Origin: Heloderma charlesbogerti
Lineage: Eukaryota; Chordata; Lepidosauria; Squamata; Helodermatidae
Length of the DNA: 64,000 nt
NCBI GenBank assembly: GCA_026122225.1
Contig: JANEZZ010001855.1
Span: 558,001-622,000 of the forward strand
Direction: 5' to 3'
In this document: positions 53,001 to 58,570 of the stretch, one piece after another
Position numbering within the stretch: position 1 is the stretch's first letter
How the letters are laid out: each line of letters begins with the position of its first letter
Program-made: the position numbers and the translations under genes
Notes under the pieces: model-generated
Database searches by the model: none
Told to the model about the DNA's origin: nothing
The model's input: only the letters and a program-made list of their open reading frames with translations

Positions 53001-53810
53001 ATCAATCAATCAATCAATCAATCAATTGTGATTCAGCCCTGCCTCCCCCGCCACCACACTTCCCTATTTCTGTTCTGGCCAGAAAAAGCCACCTCCACTT
53101 TCTAAATCCACTGCTTGCATGCTGCCCCAAACACAGTGGCCCAGAAACAACTCAGCTTTCACCTCCGCTCTCAATTCTTAGTCATACAAGTGAGACCTAC
53201 AACAAAATGTTGTGGTGTGGAGTGCTCCTGTTCAGAGTTCCAGCCAGCCGGCCAGCCATGTCCTTTCCCACAATACTCCATTACATCCCCCCACACACCT
53301 GATTTTTCTGGTTGCCGCTTCCCCAGCAGCGACTCCGCATTCTGTGACCTCGGCGCAAGCTCGGTCCTCATTGGCCTGTCTTGGTTGGGTTCCCCCCGCC
53401 CCACAGTAGGGTTATTTCCTTAAAGATTTTTTGTGCTTTTGCAAACCTTGGGGTTCCTCCAAGCCCATGGATACCTCCTTCTTGTGTACGCATGCCAATG
53501 TTTTTCCTGCATGACGATCAACACATGGAGACTGAGTTTCCTTCATTTATAGGATTTACATCTATGGAATCCCTGCCCGCAGATCACATCAGGCATGACA
53601 AAGAACTGTAAAACAAAACAACTCGCTCCCTCCTCCCCACCCAACCTCCAACCACCCTCACTACCTGTTGAGAATCTTCACCGCAACATCGATCCCCCAG
53701 TCTTGGTGCCGAGCCCGGAAGATGGAACCAAAGGCCCCTTGGCTGATGAACTGGAAGTCCTTCACATGCTCATGGGTGATCTCCTCATAGAACGTGTTGG
53801 GGCCGGCCAT
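20918..53810 (-). CDS. RIPK3: Receptor-interacting serine/threonine kinase 3, complete ten-exon gene
   Basis: The product is the necroptosis kinase: family members oligomerise through a C-terminal RHIM with RIPK1 or other RHIM proteins and phosphorylate MLKL in the cytosol. Ten exons join at 53810-53665, 49542-49188, 47686-47526, 40576-40527, 37399-37229, 35432-35350, 33717-33540, 25550-25468, 24244-24160 and 21027-20918. Every intron is GT-AG and every junction keeps frame, giving 1422 nt and 473 aa (human RIPK3 is 518 aa). Visible features are a glycine loop (QGAFG, ~24-28), the lysine of VAVK (K45), EFMENGSL (~105-112), HLDLKPGN (150-157), DFG (170-172), PPE in the activation segment, RPSF at the end of the kinase domain (~291-294) and an RHIM core VQIG (451-454). 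RIPK2, RIPK4 and ANKK1 are related in the kinase but have CARD or ankyrin tails; the RHIM and the exon 4-7 similarity (GILMW, LMKQCW, LEEPPS) select RIPK3. The introns are full of transposons, but no coding exon is broken. Confidence 0.93.
21662..21885. mobile_element. hAT-type MITE of the CARTGGAGGCTGG family
   Basis: CAATGGAGGCTGGTGGC...CCACCAGTCTCCACTG with a perfect 8-bp duplication GATGAGGT (21654-21661, 21886-21893). The interior is an imperfect inverted repeat through GGAGCTATCC. It lies in RIPK3 intron 9. Confidence 0.88.
22083..22915 (+). mobile_element. Sauria SINE, split by LTR copy A
   Basis: Contains GTGGCGCAGAGTGGTAGG, CCCAGCGGAAGCCGGGGC, AGGTCGGTAAAATGAGTACC and AGGGGTCAGTAATGACCCGG. 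The SINE tail (GGAACCTTTCC) resumes after 22892, so the LTR inserted near the SINE 3' end. RIPK3 intron 9. Confidence 0.88.
22354..22892 (+). mobile_element. Solo LTR, copy A, with long open frame
   Basis: TGTCAGGGTGG...GCGCTCCTGACA with a 5-bp duplication GGAGG (22349-22353, 22893-22897). From T-GTC-AGG it is open for about 90 codons: an acidic serine-rich start ([19 protein letters not shown]) to a basic end ([11 protein letters not shown]). Copy B is close to it along the whole length. Confidence 0.9.
24160..24244 (-). CDS. RIPK3: RIPK3 exon 9 (linker before the RHIM)
   Basis: 85 nt, residues 410-437 plus one base. The acceptor is CATTTTTCAG| and the donor CTTCAT|GTGAGT. It reads [20 protein letters not shown] and ends FSPGAS. 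The predicted phases (0 in, 1 out) match exon 8 and the RHIM exon exactly. Confidence 0.76.
25468..25550 (-). CDS. RIPK3: RIPK3 exon 8 (proline/tyrosine-rich segment)
   Basis: 83 nt, residues 382-409. The acceptor has a long pyrimidine tract and ends TTTTAAAG|; the donor is CCACAG|GTAAGG. In the phase set by exon 7 it reads [15 protein letters not shown] and continues with [13 protein letters not shown] see no match to mammalian RIPK3 here, where the protein varies fast. The call rests on splice sites, phase and the open frame. Confidence 0.72.
25820..26035. mobile_element. hAT-type MITE of the CARTGGAGGCTGG family, second copy
   Basis: CAATGGAGGCTGGTAGC...CCACCAGCCTCCACTG, same family as 21662-21885. 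The flanks ATTTCAAC/ATTTTGAAC look like a decayed duplication. RIPK3 intron 7. Confidence 0.8.
26036..26225. mobile_element. CAGGGGTG-family repeat, partial
   Basis: Resembles the interior of 37505-37836 in reverse: GAGAACTGCACAAAAGCC and AGGCCTGAGGTTCAACACCCC. Its left end is lost against the preceding MITE. Confidence 0.6.
26293..26892. mobile_element. hAT-type MITE with palindromic core, copy 4
   Basis: TAGGGATGT...CATCCCTA with duplication AAGCTGAC/AAGCTGGC (26285-26292, 26893-26900; 7 of 8). Palindromes lie near 26518-26558 and 26612-26652 with AAATGGCGGC modules between them. RIPK3 intron 7. Confidence 0.9.
27292..27884. mobile_element. hAT-type MITE with palindromic core, copy 5
   Basis: TAGGGAGGT...CATTCCTA with a perfect duplication AATCTGAT (27284-27291, 27885-27892). 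Two palindromes (near 27545 and 27655) and several CGCAAATGGCGTCCCCTACG modules. RIPK3 intron 7. Confidence 0.9.
27989..28569 (+). mobile_element. Solo LTR, copy C
   Basis: TGTCAGGAATGAATCTGAG...GATA with a 5-bp duplication CTGGG (27984-27988, 28570-28574); the terminal CTGACA has decayed. The T-GTC-AGG frame reads [16 protein letters not shown] and then stops; the basic end ([11 protein letters not shown]) is kept in another frame, implying a frameshift. Confidence 0.8.
28580..28855. mobile_element. CAGGGGTG-family repeat, diverged
   Basis: Shares GGTTTAAATGTCTCTCC, ACTGGAATGCAGCCCCCAAG and CTTCTCCAAAATGAAATC with the repeats at 4740-4900 and 37505-37836. Confidence 0.6.
28895..29705. mobile_element. 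AGTGCTGTGCC-family repeat (inverted relative at 36.0 kb)
   Basis: Starts AGTGCTGTGCCAAACATTTC and aligns in reverse with 36010-36770 over most of its length, with indels. The outer right end is not clear. Confidence 0.6.
29706..30560. other. RIPK3 intron 7 segment, anonymous
   Basis: CA run near 29842-29863, T-rich and A-rich runs near 30330 and 30420. No repeat family or exon recognised. Confidence 0.5.
30571..30890. repeat. 70-bp minisatellite, five copies, each with a CCAAT box
   Basis: GCCAATCAGCACTCTGCAGA recurs with its CCAAT at 30591, 30661, 30731, 30801 and 30871, a constant 70-bp step. The units differ by a few bases only. AGCCAATCAGCA matches the NF-Y binding consensus. RIPK3 intron 7. 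Confidence 0.95.
30891..31930. other. RIPK3 intron 7 segment, anonymous
   Basis: Short (TTCCACTTCAT)-type repeats near 31515-31560. Overlapping frames on both strands at 31140-31545 have no recognisable product. Confidence 0.45.
31931..32012. repeat. GA-rich polypurine run
   Basis: GAGAGG/GGGA units then about twelve GA units. Confidence 0.95.
32435..32630 (+). mobile_element. tRNA-derived SINE
   Basis: TCATAGCTCAGTGTATAGCA (A box), a diverged B-box region, then CCTGCCTGAAACCCTGGAGA and a GTATAAGGCAGCTTCC end found in other copies. RIPK3 intron 7. Confidence 0.75.
32631..32830 (+). mobile_element. CR1/L3-like LINE tail fragment
   Basis: CGAGGGAGGGCCTTCTCCAGG encodes the RAFS-VAP-LWNELS motif found at the end of such reverse-transcriptase proteins; compare 63250-63320. 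Confidence 0.55.
32831..33210. mobile_element. AT-rich MITE, related to 10537-10929
   Basis: GGGATGTACAAGAATTTC start and many AATTTGCGCA-type repeats; the right end and target duplication are not clear. Confidence 0.45.
33540..33717 (-). CDS. RIPK3: RIPK3 exon 7 (middle region)
   Basis: 178 nt, residues 323-381. It includes [10 protein letters not shown] and [18 protein letters not shown] and LEEPPS also occur in mammalian RIPK3 at this point, which fixes the frame. The donor AATG|GTGAGG is strong. The acceptor is ambiguous: CCCAAAG|GTG (used here) or GTGCAG|AGG six bases later, both phase 0, so the protein is 473 or 471 aa. An upstream CACAG|ATG would put the exon in a frame that soon stops. 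Confidence 0.82.
34140..34880. repeat. Polypurine tract with ~282-bp tandem duplication
   Basis: Plus strand is almost pure A/G with GAGA, AAAGGGGG and GAGT units. A block including GATGATCTGGTTCCACCC recurs at 34352 and 34634 (282-bp step), and AGTGCAGAAAAAGAGAG occurs near 34258, 34478 and 34758. In RIPK3 intron 6; the transcript carries the pyrimidine strand. Confidence 0.92.
35058..35175. mobile_element. Palindromic MITE of the GGCAACTTGTGGCCCTCCAG family
   Basis: GGGCAACTTGTGGCCCTCC at the left, CACCTGGAGGGCG at the right, imperfect inverted repeat inside. RIPK3 intron 6. Confidence 0.75.
35350..35432 (-). CDS. RIPK3: RIPK3 exon 6 (helix after the kinase domain)
   Basis: 83 nt, residues 295-322. 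The acceptor is TTTTGCTCAG| and the donor GTTTTG|GTAAGG. It encodes [10 protein letters not shown] and then [11 protein letters not shown], which resembles the mammalian segment after RPSF (ECLPKT...AVSTVKDFL). Entry phase 1 and exit phase 0 fit both neighbours. Confidence 0.87.
36010..36770. mobile_element. AGTGCTGTGC-family element, inverted relative of 28.9 kb
   Basis: Both ends show terminal inverted repeats: AGTGCTGTGCGC at about 36017 and GGCACAGCACT ending about 36765. No clear target duplication. RIPK3 intron 5. Confidence 0.65.
36880..37100 (-). mobile_element. tRNA-headed SINE with L2-like tail
   Basis: CCTCACAACAACAACCCTGTG, GACTGGCCCAAAGTCACGCC and, on the minus strand, a tRNA-like head GTGTGGCATAGTGGTTAGAG. 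Same family at 46775, 48700 and 54585. RIPK3 intron 5. Confidence 0.8.
37229..37399 (-). CDS. RIPK3: RIPK3 exon 5 (kinase C-lobe end)
   Basis: 171 nt, residues 238-294. The acceptor is CCTGCTCAG| and the donor CGAG|GTAAGA. It includes [15 protein letters not shown], then [17 protein letters not shown], the conserved CW...RPSF end of protein kinase domains. The Ser-Ser-Leu (245-247) falls at the place of the human Ser227-Leu228 that docks MLKL; that alignment is by eye. Confidence 0.91.
37505..37836. mobile_element. hAT (Charlie-like) MITE, CAGGGGTG termini
   Basis: CAGGGGTGCAGAACC...GCTCTGCACCCCTG. Flanks TGTTGATG/CTTTGATT match at 5 of 8, an old duplication at best. Interior shared with 4560-4930, 26036, 28580 and 47920. 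RIPK3 intron 4. Confidence 0.75.
37911..38850 (+). mobile_element. CR1-like LINE 3' portion, degraded
   Basis: Frames encode [20 protein letters not shown], then after breaks [26 protein letters not shown] and [18 protein letters not shown], the end of a CR1-type reverse transcriptase, then a 3' end GGGCTCTTCTTACGTTCTTA. Several frameshifts and stops. RIPK3 intron 4. Confidence 0.85.
38851..39290 (+). other. RIPK3 intron 4 segment with a second LINE-tail-like piece
   Basis: [34 protein letters not shown] coding remnant near 38980-39060, followed by T-rich sequence. No exon. Confidence 0.4.
39293..39600. mobile_element. AT-rich MITE, truncated relative of 10537-10929
   Basis: Begins TAGGGTTGTACGGATTTTG; shares ATTCAGACTTGCG- and AAATGCGCAAATC-type units with 10537-10929. 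No right end found. Confidence 0.5.
39778..40315 (-). mobile_element. Solo LTR, copy B, with long open frame
   Basis: Minus-strand TGTCAGGGTGG...GCGCTCCTGACA with a perfect 5-bp duplication GGTCA (39773-39777, 40316-40320). Same ~90-codon frame as copy A ([20 protein letters not shown] to RRRSACL); ends with a changed C-terminus. RIPK3 intron 4, 211 bp from exon 4. Confidence 0.9.
40527..40576 (-). CDS. RIPK3: RIPK3 exon 4 (kinase alpha-F region)
   Basis: 50 nt only. The acceptor is CTCTTTTCAG| and the donor CCAC|GTGAGT. It encodes [17 protein letters not shown], matching the family motif SFGILMW after DVY. The entry phase (2) and exit phase (1) fit exons 3 and 5 exactly. The exon is too short to be found by open-frame length. 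Confidence 0.9.
41075..41574 (-). mobile_element. Solo LTR, copy F
   Basis: Minus-strand TGTCAGGGGTGCC...GAATCCTGACA with a perfect 5-bp duplication CCAGC (41070-41074, 41575-41579). Same subfamily as copy D, and its first codons use the same T-GTC-AGG frame. RIPK3 intron 3. Confidence 0.88.
41966..42420. mobile_element. hAT-type MITE with palindromic core, left part (copy 6)
   Basis: Starts TAGGGATGTACAAAAGTC, with palindromes near 42232-42270 and 42345-42385. It stops inside an AATGCAAATG module where the CR1 begins. The right part probably resumes near 47010. RIPK3 intron 3. Confidence 0.8.
42738..43765 (+). pseudogene. CR1 ORF1 (zinc-knuckle/esterase protein), broken
   Basis: N-terminal [20 protein letters not shown] with paired cysteines (CKVC, CNKC), a coiled-coil start, then a stop at about 42948. 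The esterase-like part resumes with [15 protein letters not shown] and HVGTNDIA (GDSL and GTND motifs) and stops again near 43605; [18 protein letters not shown] and RRALN ends can still be read to 43762. CR1 ORF1 proteins bind nucleic acid and carry this esterase. Confidence 0.85.
43790..46670 (+). pseudogene. CR1 ORF2 (APE endonuclease and reverse transcriptase), broken
   Basis: Endonuclease: [55 protein letters not shown]. Reverse transcriptase: [45 protein letters not shown], then a frameshift at a T-run near 45552, [13 protein letters not shown], a second frame change near 45720-45775, [14 protein letters not shown] and the catalytic FADDTKLG. A stop at 46517-46519 interrupts the tail, which continues [14 protein letters not shown]. 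Only three or four lesions in about 2.9 kb suggest modest age. Confidence 0.92.
46775..47012 (-). mobile_element. tRNA-headed SINE with L2-like tail
   Basis: TATATCCCACC at the left, CACAACAACAACCCTGTGAG, GACTGGCCCAAAGTCACCC; on the minus strand the head reads GTGTGGTGTAGTGGCGAGAG. It directly follows the CR1 3' end. Confidence 0.85.
47010..47434. mobile_element. hAT-type MITE with palindromic core, right part (copy 6)
   Basis: Resumes in a GTGCCATTTGCGTTCC module, has palindromes near 47045-47092 and 47160-47203, and ends GCCATCCCTA. Right flank AAAATGAC does not match the left flank TACAAATC (41958-41965), so the halves could belong to two insertions. Confidence 0.75.
47526..47686 (-). CDS. 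RIPK3: RIPK3 exon 3 (DFG and activation segment)
   Basis: 161 nt, residues 168-220 plus two bases. The acceptor is CCACTTCAG| and the donor CTACAG|GTGAAC. It starts VADFGLSKF, then a basic, serine/threonine-rich activation loop, then [17 protein letters not shown] and PGTDVY. The DFG and (A/P)PE motifs are intact, so the activation segment looks functional. Confidence 0.92.
48099..48513. mobile_element. hAT-type MITE with palindromic core, copy 7 (5'-truncated)
   Basis: Right end CACCATCCCTA is intact; the left end is missing. One palindrome near 48130-48168 and a short internal duplication of the CATCCGCCCCAGRTAAGCTT segment. RIPK3 intron 2. Confidence 0.8.
48700..48915 (+). mobile_element. 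tRNA-headed SINE with L2-like tail
   Basis: Plus-strand copy: TAGTGGTTAGGGTGTTGGAC head, GGGTCAATTCTCC B-box-like, then ACCTTACAAGGTTGTTGTG tail. RIPK3 intron 2. Confidence 0.75.
49188..49542 (-). CDS. RIPK3: RIPK3 exon 2 (kinase N-lobe end, hinge, catalytic loop)
   Basis: 355 nt, residues 49-167. The acceptor is TCCTGCAG| and the donor CAGG|GTGAGC. It reads through the alpha-C helix (NEARAM), VLRLFGLF, a long alanine/valine-rich loop before [13 protein letters not shown], then [17 protein letters not shown] and the catalytic loop HLDLKPGN. The HRD arginine is leucine, as in RIPK4-type kinases, but the catalytic aspartate, lysine and asparagine are kept. The exon enters in phase 2 and leaves in phase 0. 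Confidence 0.93.
49681..50640 (-). mobile_element. Probable LTR, antisense, interrupted
   Basis: On the minus strand a TATA box (GGTATAAAACCC, about 49917-49929) is followed ~80 bp later by AATAAA (49834-49839) and a segment ending ATGCCAACA, the layout U3-R-U5. An unrelated repeat (50106-50490) interrupts it. No 5-bp duplication could be confirmed, so the ends are tentative. RIPK3 intron 1. Confidence 0.5.
50106..50490 (-). mobile_element. LINE 3'-end repeat with ATTC/ATTTC microsatellite
   Basis: Starts with TTTATTCATTCATTC and TTTCATTTCATTTC runs, then CTATACCGCCCAATAGCTG and AGGGAGCTCGTTCCAGAGCC. Minus-oriented tail of a LINE-like family. Confidence 0.6.
50914..51809 (+). mobile_element. 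LTR-like sequence, copy E (boundaries tentative)
   Basis: Begins TGTCATGCCTCC and may end GTATGACA, but the 5-bp flanks do not match. The T-GTC frame is open for about 124 codons: [20 protein letters not shown] near the start, a basic lysine/arginine-rich end. It is a distant relative of copies A-D. RIPK3 intron 1. Confidence 0.5.
51903..52660. mobile_element. hAT-type MITE with palindromic core, copy 8 (full length, 758 bp)
   Basis: TAGGGATGTCAGAGAATTCC...GTACATCCCTA with duplication CTTTGGAG/CTTCGGAG (51895-51902, 52661-52668; 7 of 8). It carries both alternative ends, and three palindromes near 52145-52185, 52265-52305 and 52368-52408. RIPK3 intron 1. Confidence 0.9.
52998..53028. repeat. 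(AATC)n microsatellite
   Basis: About seven AATC units. Confidence 0.95.
53665..53810 (-). CDS. RIPK3: RIPK3 exon 1 (start codon, glycine-rich loop, catalytic lysine)
   Basis: 146 nt encoding 48 residues plus two bases. The ATG at 53810-53808 has A at -3 and G at +4 (AGGATGG), a good Kozak context. The product starts [10 protein letters not shown] and contains [11 protein letters not shown], the nucleotide-binding loop, whose first glycine position is serine. It ends with DVAVKILN, holding the ATP-anchoring lysine. The donor CAG|GTAGTG is slightly non-consensus. No TATA box is obvious upstream, and any untranslated 5' exon cannot be placed. Confidence 0.92.
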
Positions 53811-54584
53811 CCTTTCTGAAGGGACATTTGCCGGCAGCAAGGCACCTCAGTTTTGACTCATTCTAAGGCCTGTCTGAAGGGGGAGGGAAGGGGGGGGGGA
53901 AAGACAGCTTGTATGTACCTAGGATGAGAACTCATGAGCTAGAGTGGGTGGCAGAGGCCGGAGCACTGATATGGAGCAAGCAGGCCTGGGTTCCAATCCC
54001 TGCTCGCCTGTGAAGCCCACTCAGCGGCCATGGTCAAGGCATGATATTGCGGAGCTGGAAAAGGGGCAGAAAAAGGCAACCAAAATGATCTAGGACACTC
54101 TACCCCAACTCTGGCCATGCTGGCTGGGTATGATGGGAGTTGTAGTTCAACTGGAGGGCAGTGGGTTGGGGAAGACTGATTTAGGAGCACCTTCCCCATG
54201 AAGAAAGGCTAAAGCAGCCTTCCCCACTATGGAGCCCTCCAGAAGTCTTCGACTACAAGTTCCAGGATTTCTGACCATTGACCATGCTGGCTTAGGCTGA
54301 TAGGAGTTGAAGACCAAAGCCTCAGCAGGGGCAGCTGGGGGATAGACGGTCTGGACTGATGATTGCTGAGAGTTTAGAGCTTCTGAGTTTTGAAGGGTGA
54401 GGGACGTGATGTGGGTTTATAAAATTATGTACAGTGTGGGGCACTAGAACTCGGGTTCAACTAGTGAGCCTGATTGGCAGGAGATTTTGGACCAACAATC
54501 AAAAGGACAACTTCCTGCAGCTTGTAAAGTTTACTTATGGAATTTGCTGCCACAGGATCTGAGCCATGCTCACCAGCTTAGATC
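53811..54584. other. RIPK3 upstream region
   Basis: Should contain the promoter and 5' untranslated region. No TATA box or CpG-rich island was recognised by eye. 54100-54330 holds two TACAAGTTCC/CTGGCTGGG-type palindromic MITE remnants. Confidence 0.4.
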
Positions 54585-54835
54585 TCTGTATTTTTATTGT
54601 ATTTATTACATTTATATCCCGCCTTTCTTCCTCCCGCAAGGAACCCGCGGTGGCTTACCTAAGCCTCCTCCTCTCCATTTTTATCCTCACAACAACCCTG
54701 TGAAGTAGGTTAGGCTGAGAGTCTGTGACTGGCCCAAAGTCACCCAGTGAACTTCATGGTCGAGTAGGGGACTAGAACTGGGATCTCCCAGCTCCCAGTC
54801 CAACACTCTAGCCACTACACCACACTGGCTCTTTA
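54585..54835 (-). mobile_element. tRNA-headed SINE with L2-like tail
   Basis: TATTTATTACATTTATATCC at the left, TCACAACAACCCTGTGAAG, GACTGGCCCAAAGTCACCC; minus-strand head GTGTGGTGTAGTGGCTAGAG. Confidence 0.87.
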
Positions 54836-56620
54836 AAGGGGAATTCAGCAGGGTTGGGCAGACTTTAGGCTCGCAAGGTCTACTTTAGTTTTTCGCTAGA
54901 ACCCTGAGGTCCACTAACTGGAGCCAGATGCAAAATAGGAAGGTGGACATGGAATGGTTTGTGCCCAAACCGCTGCTTTCGCATACAAATCTGCTCCTGT
55001 TTCCTTCCCCACAAGCTTTCTTGATTTCAGCAGCCTAATTTAGAAGAGGGTGGGGGGAGGCATTTTGTTGTCCCTTTTCTTAAACCATTGGAAGTCAGAG
55101 ACCCTTGCTGATCTACTGCTGACGGCCCAGGGAATCTACCAGGAGATCCTGATCTACCTTCTGCCCATCCCTGGGTGAGGCAAATCCATGGAGGTGAAGA
55201 GATCTATCAACAGCCCATGATAACTCAATGGAGCCGCTCTGTTTTGACACAAGATACCATCGGACAGACCTGGCATGAGCACACAACACCCTTGGGCAGG
55301 TGCTGGAGACCCATTTCTGAGGTGACATCCATCCTGCCCCCACTTGCAGCCAAGCAGCTTGAAGCCACCATTTAAAATGTCCCACAAGGCCCTGGAGCGA
55401 CTCTACAACGGGGGCATTGTGGGACATCTACGATGGCAGCTCCAAGCTGCCTGGGGTTGATCGCAGCACTGCTGCCATTATCTCTGGCAGAACTAGGATC
55501 GGACCTTGGATCTAAAGTCTGGGTCCACACAGCATGCAGGGGGCCCAAATGACCACCCAGAGAGTAGCTATAATGCTGCTATGATTTAAATGAATTGAGG
55601 AAGCAAATCTGCACATGCGCAGAGTATTTTTTTTTTTCTTTAATGGGGTTGACACTATTATTCTAACGCCTCAGGAATACAGAAGCAGTCGCAATCCACA
55701 GAATGATGGTTGGGAGGTGGGCGGAGAGCAGTGTGAGCTGTGTGCTTCACAAGTGAAGTCATACACGTGGCCATCTAAAGCGATAGCCCTCTCCGGCCGG
55801 TGCTCCCTTGCAGGGTTGACTCCAGAGTTCCTGGGGCCCTCAGCAAAGATGTCTCCAGTGGGCCCCCTCTGAAAACCAGGGTCTAAAGCTGCCCAGCTGC
55901 ACCAGTGGCCCCCGTCAGAAAAGCCCATGAACATAGGAGGGGGGGCACTCTCCACTGCCATAGGCTGGGCTGTAGCAAGAGGAAGGTGAACGAGCAGATT
56001 GCAGGAGCAGCGGCTCCAGAGGGCTCTCATCAGTGGGTCTGTGCCGGGTTGTGGGGGCCCTGGGCAGGTGCCTGACTGTGCCTACCTTTGATGCTGGCCT
56101 TGACAAGCACACCAGGGAGGGCATGGAAGACATTTCTGGGAAATGGGCAGGAGAAGCCCCGGCAACTTCATTTCCTGACACATCGGGAGATTTCAAAATG
56201 GTCTGTGTCTGTTTTACAGCTTTGAATTTGGCTGTCCTTGCCTGCTCAGGTGCTTCACAGTCACAGAGGCATCTCCCTGGCCACCGTTATGAACCCTGGA
56301 CCAGAGGGGGCCCGCTAAGCAGAGCAATGCCGTGTCCCTTCCCCCGGGGAGGGGGGACGGCAACATTAGATGAAAATCAGGCCCCCATCTCTCCCCTTTT
56401 GCTGTCTCGCTCAGGTGGTGCCCTAAACTCTTAACGCCCCCTCCGCACCACAATACCTCTCTCTTCTTGCCAACTCCCTTGTGGCAGCAGAGCTCGGTTG
56501 TCAGGCCCAGCTCTCGGAAGACATTGCTGTCTTATTTCCGCTTCTTTCCCACACTGCTTCAGCACTGCCCGGACCTTCCCTCCCCCTTGCTTTCTCTTTC
56601 ACAACCTCTTGGGTTGTGGG
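54836..56620. other. Anonymous intergenic DNA between RIPK3 and NFATC4
   Basis: GC-rich segments at 55780-56440 produce long chance frames on both strands. No exon, repeat family or RNA gene recognised. Confidence 0.45.
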
Positions 56621-56624
56621 GGGA

Positions 56625-56870
56625 TGACCTTAGCTCAGCCGTAGAGCACATACTTTGCGAGCAGAAGGCACCAGGCTTAATAGGCGATGATGAAGGCAGT
56701 GTTAAGTGTGACCCCCCCCCCCCGAAACTATGAAAGAATTTTGGTTTATTGAGTTGGTGTGGCAAGAGGGATGGGGGGGCAGCCGGACATGAGCCATAAT
56801 GTGCTCGGTGGTAAGAGGACATGCTTTATGTGCAGGAGGTCCTAGGTTCAGTCTACGGCCTCCCCATTTA
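56625..56870 (+). mobile_element. Two tRNA-type SINE heads
   Basis: ACCTTAGCTCAGCCGTAGAG near 56628 and TGTGCTCGGTGGTAAGAGG near 56800, the second followed by TCCTAGGTTCAGTCTACGG. Separated by a C-run at 56713-56722. Confidence 0.6.
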
Positions 56871-58230
56871 AAAAGCATCAGGAAACAAATGGTGGAAAAC
56901 ACTTTCTGCTTGAGCATCGCTACCAGATGGGGTAGACCAGCGCCCTCCAGATGTGTTGGACTCCAACTCCCATTATCCCCACCTTGCATATTAGAATAGA
57001 TTTGGAAGGGAGCAGGTTAGGAACGGCGGGAGTAAATAGTACAGGGCTAAATAGACAAATACTTCCTTCCACCTTGGAAAAAGGCAGCTTCCTCTGCTAC
57101 TTCTTGAGAGAATGGAGGGGTCAGAGATGGTACATGTACAGTAGGGCTAAAATCAGAGCCAGAGCTGTCCTGGAACATGGGTGAAAGGAAGCGGGCGACA
57201 TTAAGCACGTGCAGAGAGCTTTCTTTTCCCCGCTAGGACCCCGTCCAGCTGATGTCTGCCCCACACACCTCCACCCAGGAAACAGCATAGCCCTTGCTGA
57301 AAATAATCAGAACAGGACTAAACTGCTAGAATCTCAGACCTTAGAGCAACTTTCACCAACATGACAGCCTCCAGATGTTTTAGGACTGCAACTCCTATCA
57401 TTCCCAGCCAGCGTGGGGTACCTGTTTCGCTACTCCGCTCAGCCAGCCATACCCTTCTCCATGATACTCCATTTGATTTCCCCAGCCTACCAAGTTTTCT
57501 GTCTTCTTCCAATGTCATTCAGTATTCCACAGCCACCGAGCCCACTTGGTCCTCACTGGGTTGTTCCGAGTGTTTTCTGTGCCCTGCCCCCTTAGGGTTT
57601 TGTTTCCTAAAGGTTTTTGGTGCATCTGCAAACCTTGGGGCTCCCCCCCGCATGACACTTATGCCTGAGAGTCAGAAACAACGATGACAAACTGACTCTA
57701 ATATAACTTCCACATTTTCTCCAGCTCTTTTTCTGCTTGCTAGAACTTCCCTTTCTTTGTGATGCCTCCCAACCAGAAACGCACACACAGAGAGACACAG
57801 TTGCACAAGACCTGTTATTTCCTTTACGTCTTTTAGGTATTTAATTACAAAAGAACATTCCCACCATCCCCCCCCCCCCAAATGCATATCAAAAAATATA
57901 AAAACACCAGCCGCTCCACCCATCAGGACAAAATTAGAGCATTGTTACCTTTACCATGTCCCTGAGTCTCCAACCACCATTCCATGAAGCAAGTTATTGG
58001 GATTGCGGGGTGGGGACCAGATTTCTGTGTCACCCCCCCCACCACCACCACTTTTTAAAAAGCACCTTTTCACCTACTGTGGTACATTTCATTCCCTTCT
58101 CTGTACTTTCCCATCTTTACCAGCCTCACACAGATGTCCCATTTTTGGAAAGACGGCCTTGAATAGAGCTGCTGTATTTCCCCTGTATATGGGTTAATCT
58201 CCATATACAATTTTAACTGGATGTAATTTA
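56871..58230. other. Anonymous intergenic DNA
   Basis: CCTCCAGATGTGTTGGACT-type MITE remnants at 56938-57000 and 57350-57430, then nothing recognised. Confidence 0.45.
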
Positions 58231-58239
58231 GCAGCTCAA

Positions 58240-58570
58240 ACTACAAAGTCAAAAGTGCCTCAGCAAGACGTGATCCAAATTGTGTGCCCCCCCAAAATCG
58301 GAATTCTGAAACTTGCAGAAATTCTGTTAATGAAGGACATTTCAGGCCTTCGGCTCATTTTGCGCAATGTATTTGACTTGTGCTAGATATGGAGGAAGGG
58401 GAATTAAGGAGGGTGTTAAGCCTCCCCTTCCTCCAGTTGCAGCCACTGCACATCCCATTCTGACCTATTTGTGGCTGCTGAGATTTTTTCAGGAAACATA
58501 CATGCACATTCAAACCTATCCTCACAGGCTTGAAGACTAGAACCTTGTTAGGGGTTTTGCTGTTGTTGTT
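58240..58570 (+). repeat. Direct duplication, first copy (~310 bp)
   Basis: Aligns throughout with 60080-60400, for example GTGCTAGATATGGAGGAAGG and CTTGAAGACTAGAACCTTG. The spacing is about 1.85 kb. Confidence 0.85.

Noticed and set aside
55671..56434. GC-rich frames of 85-133 codons between RIPK3 and NFATC4
   Set aside because: Both strands are open over the same stretch, and no splice structure or known domain supports them.
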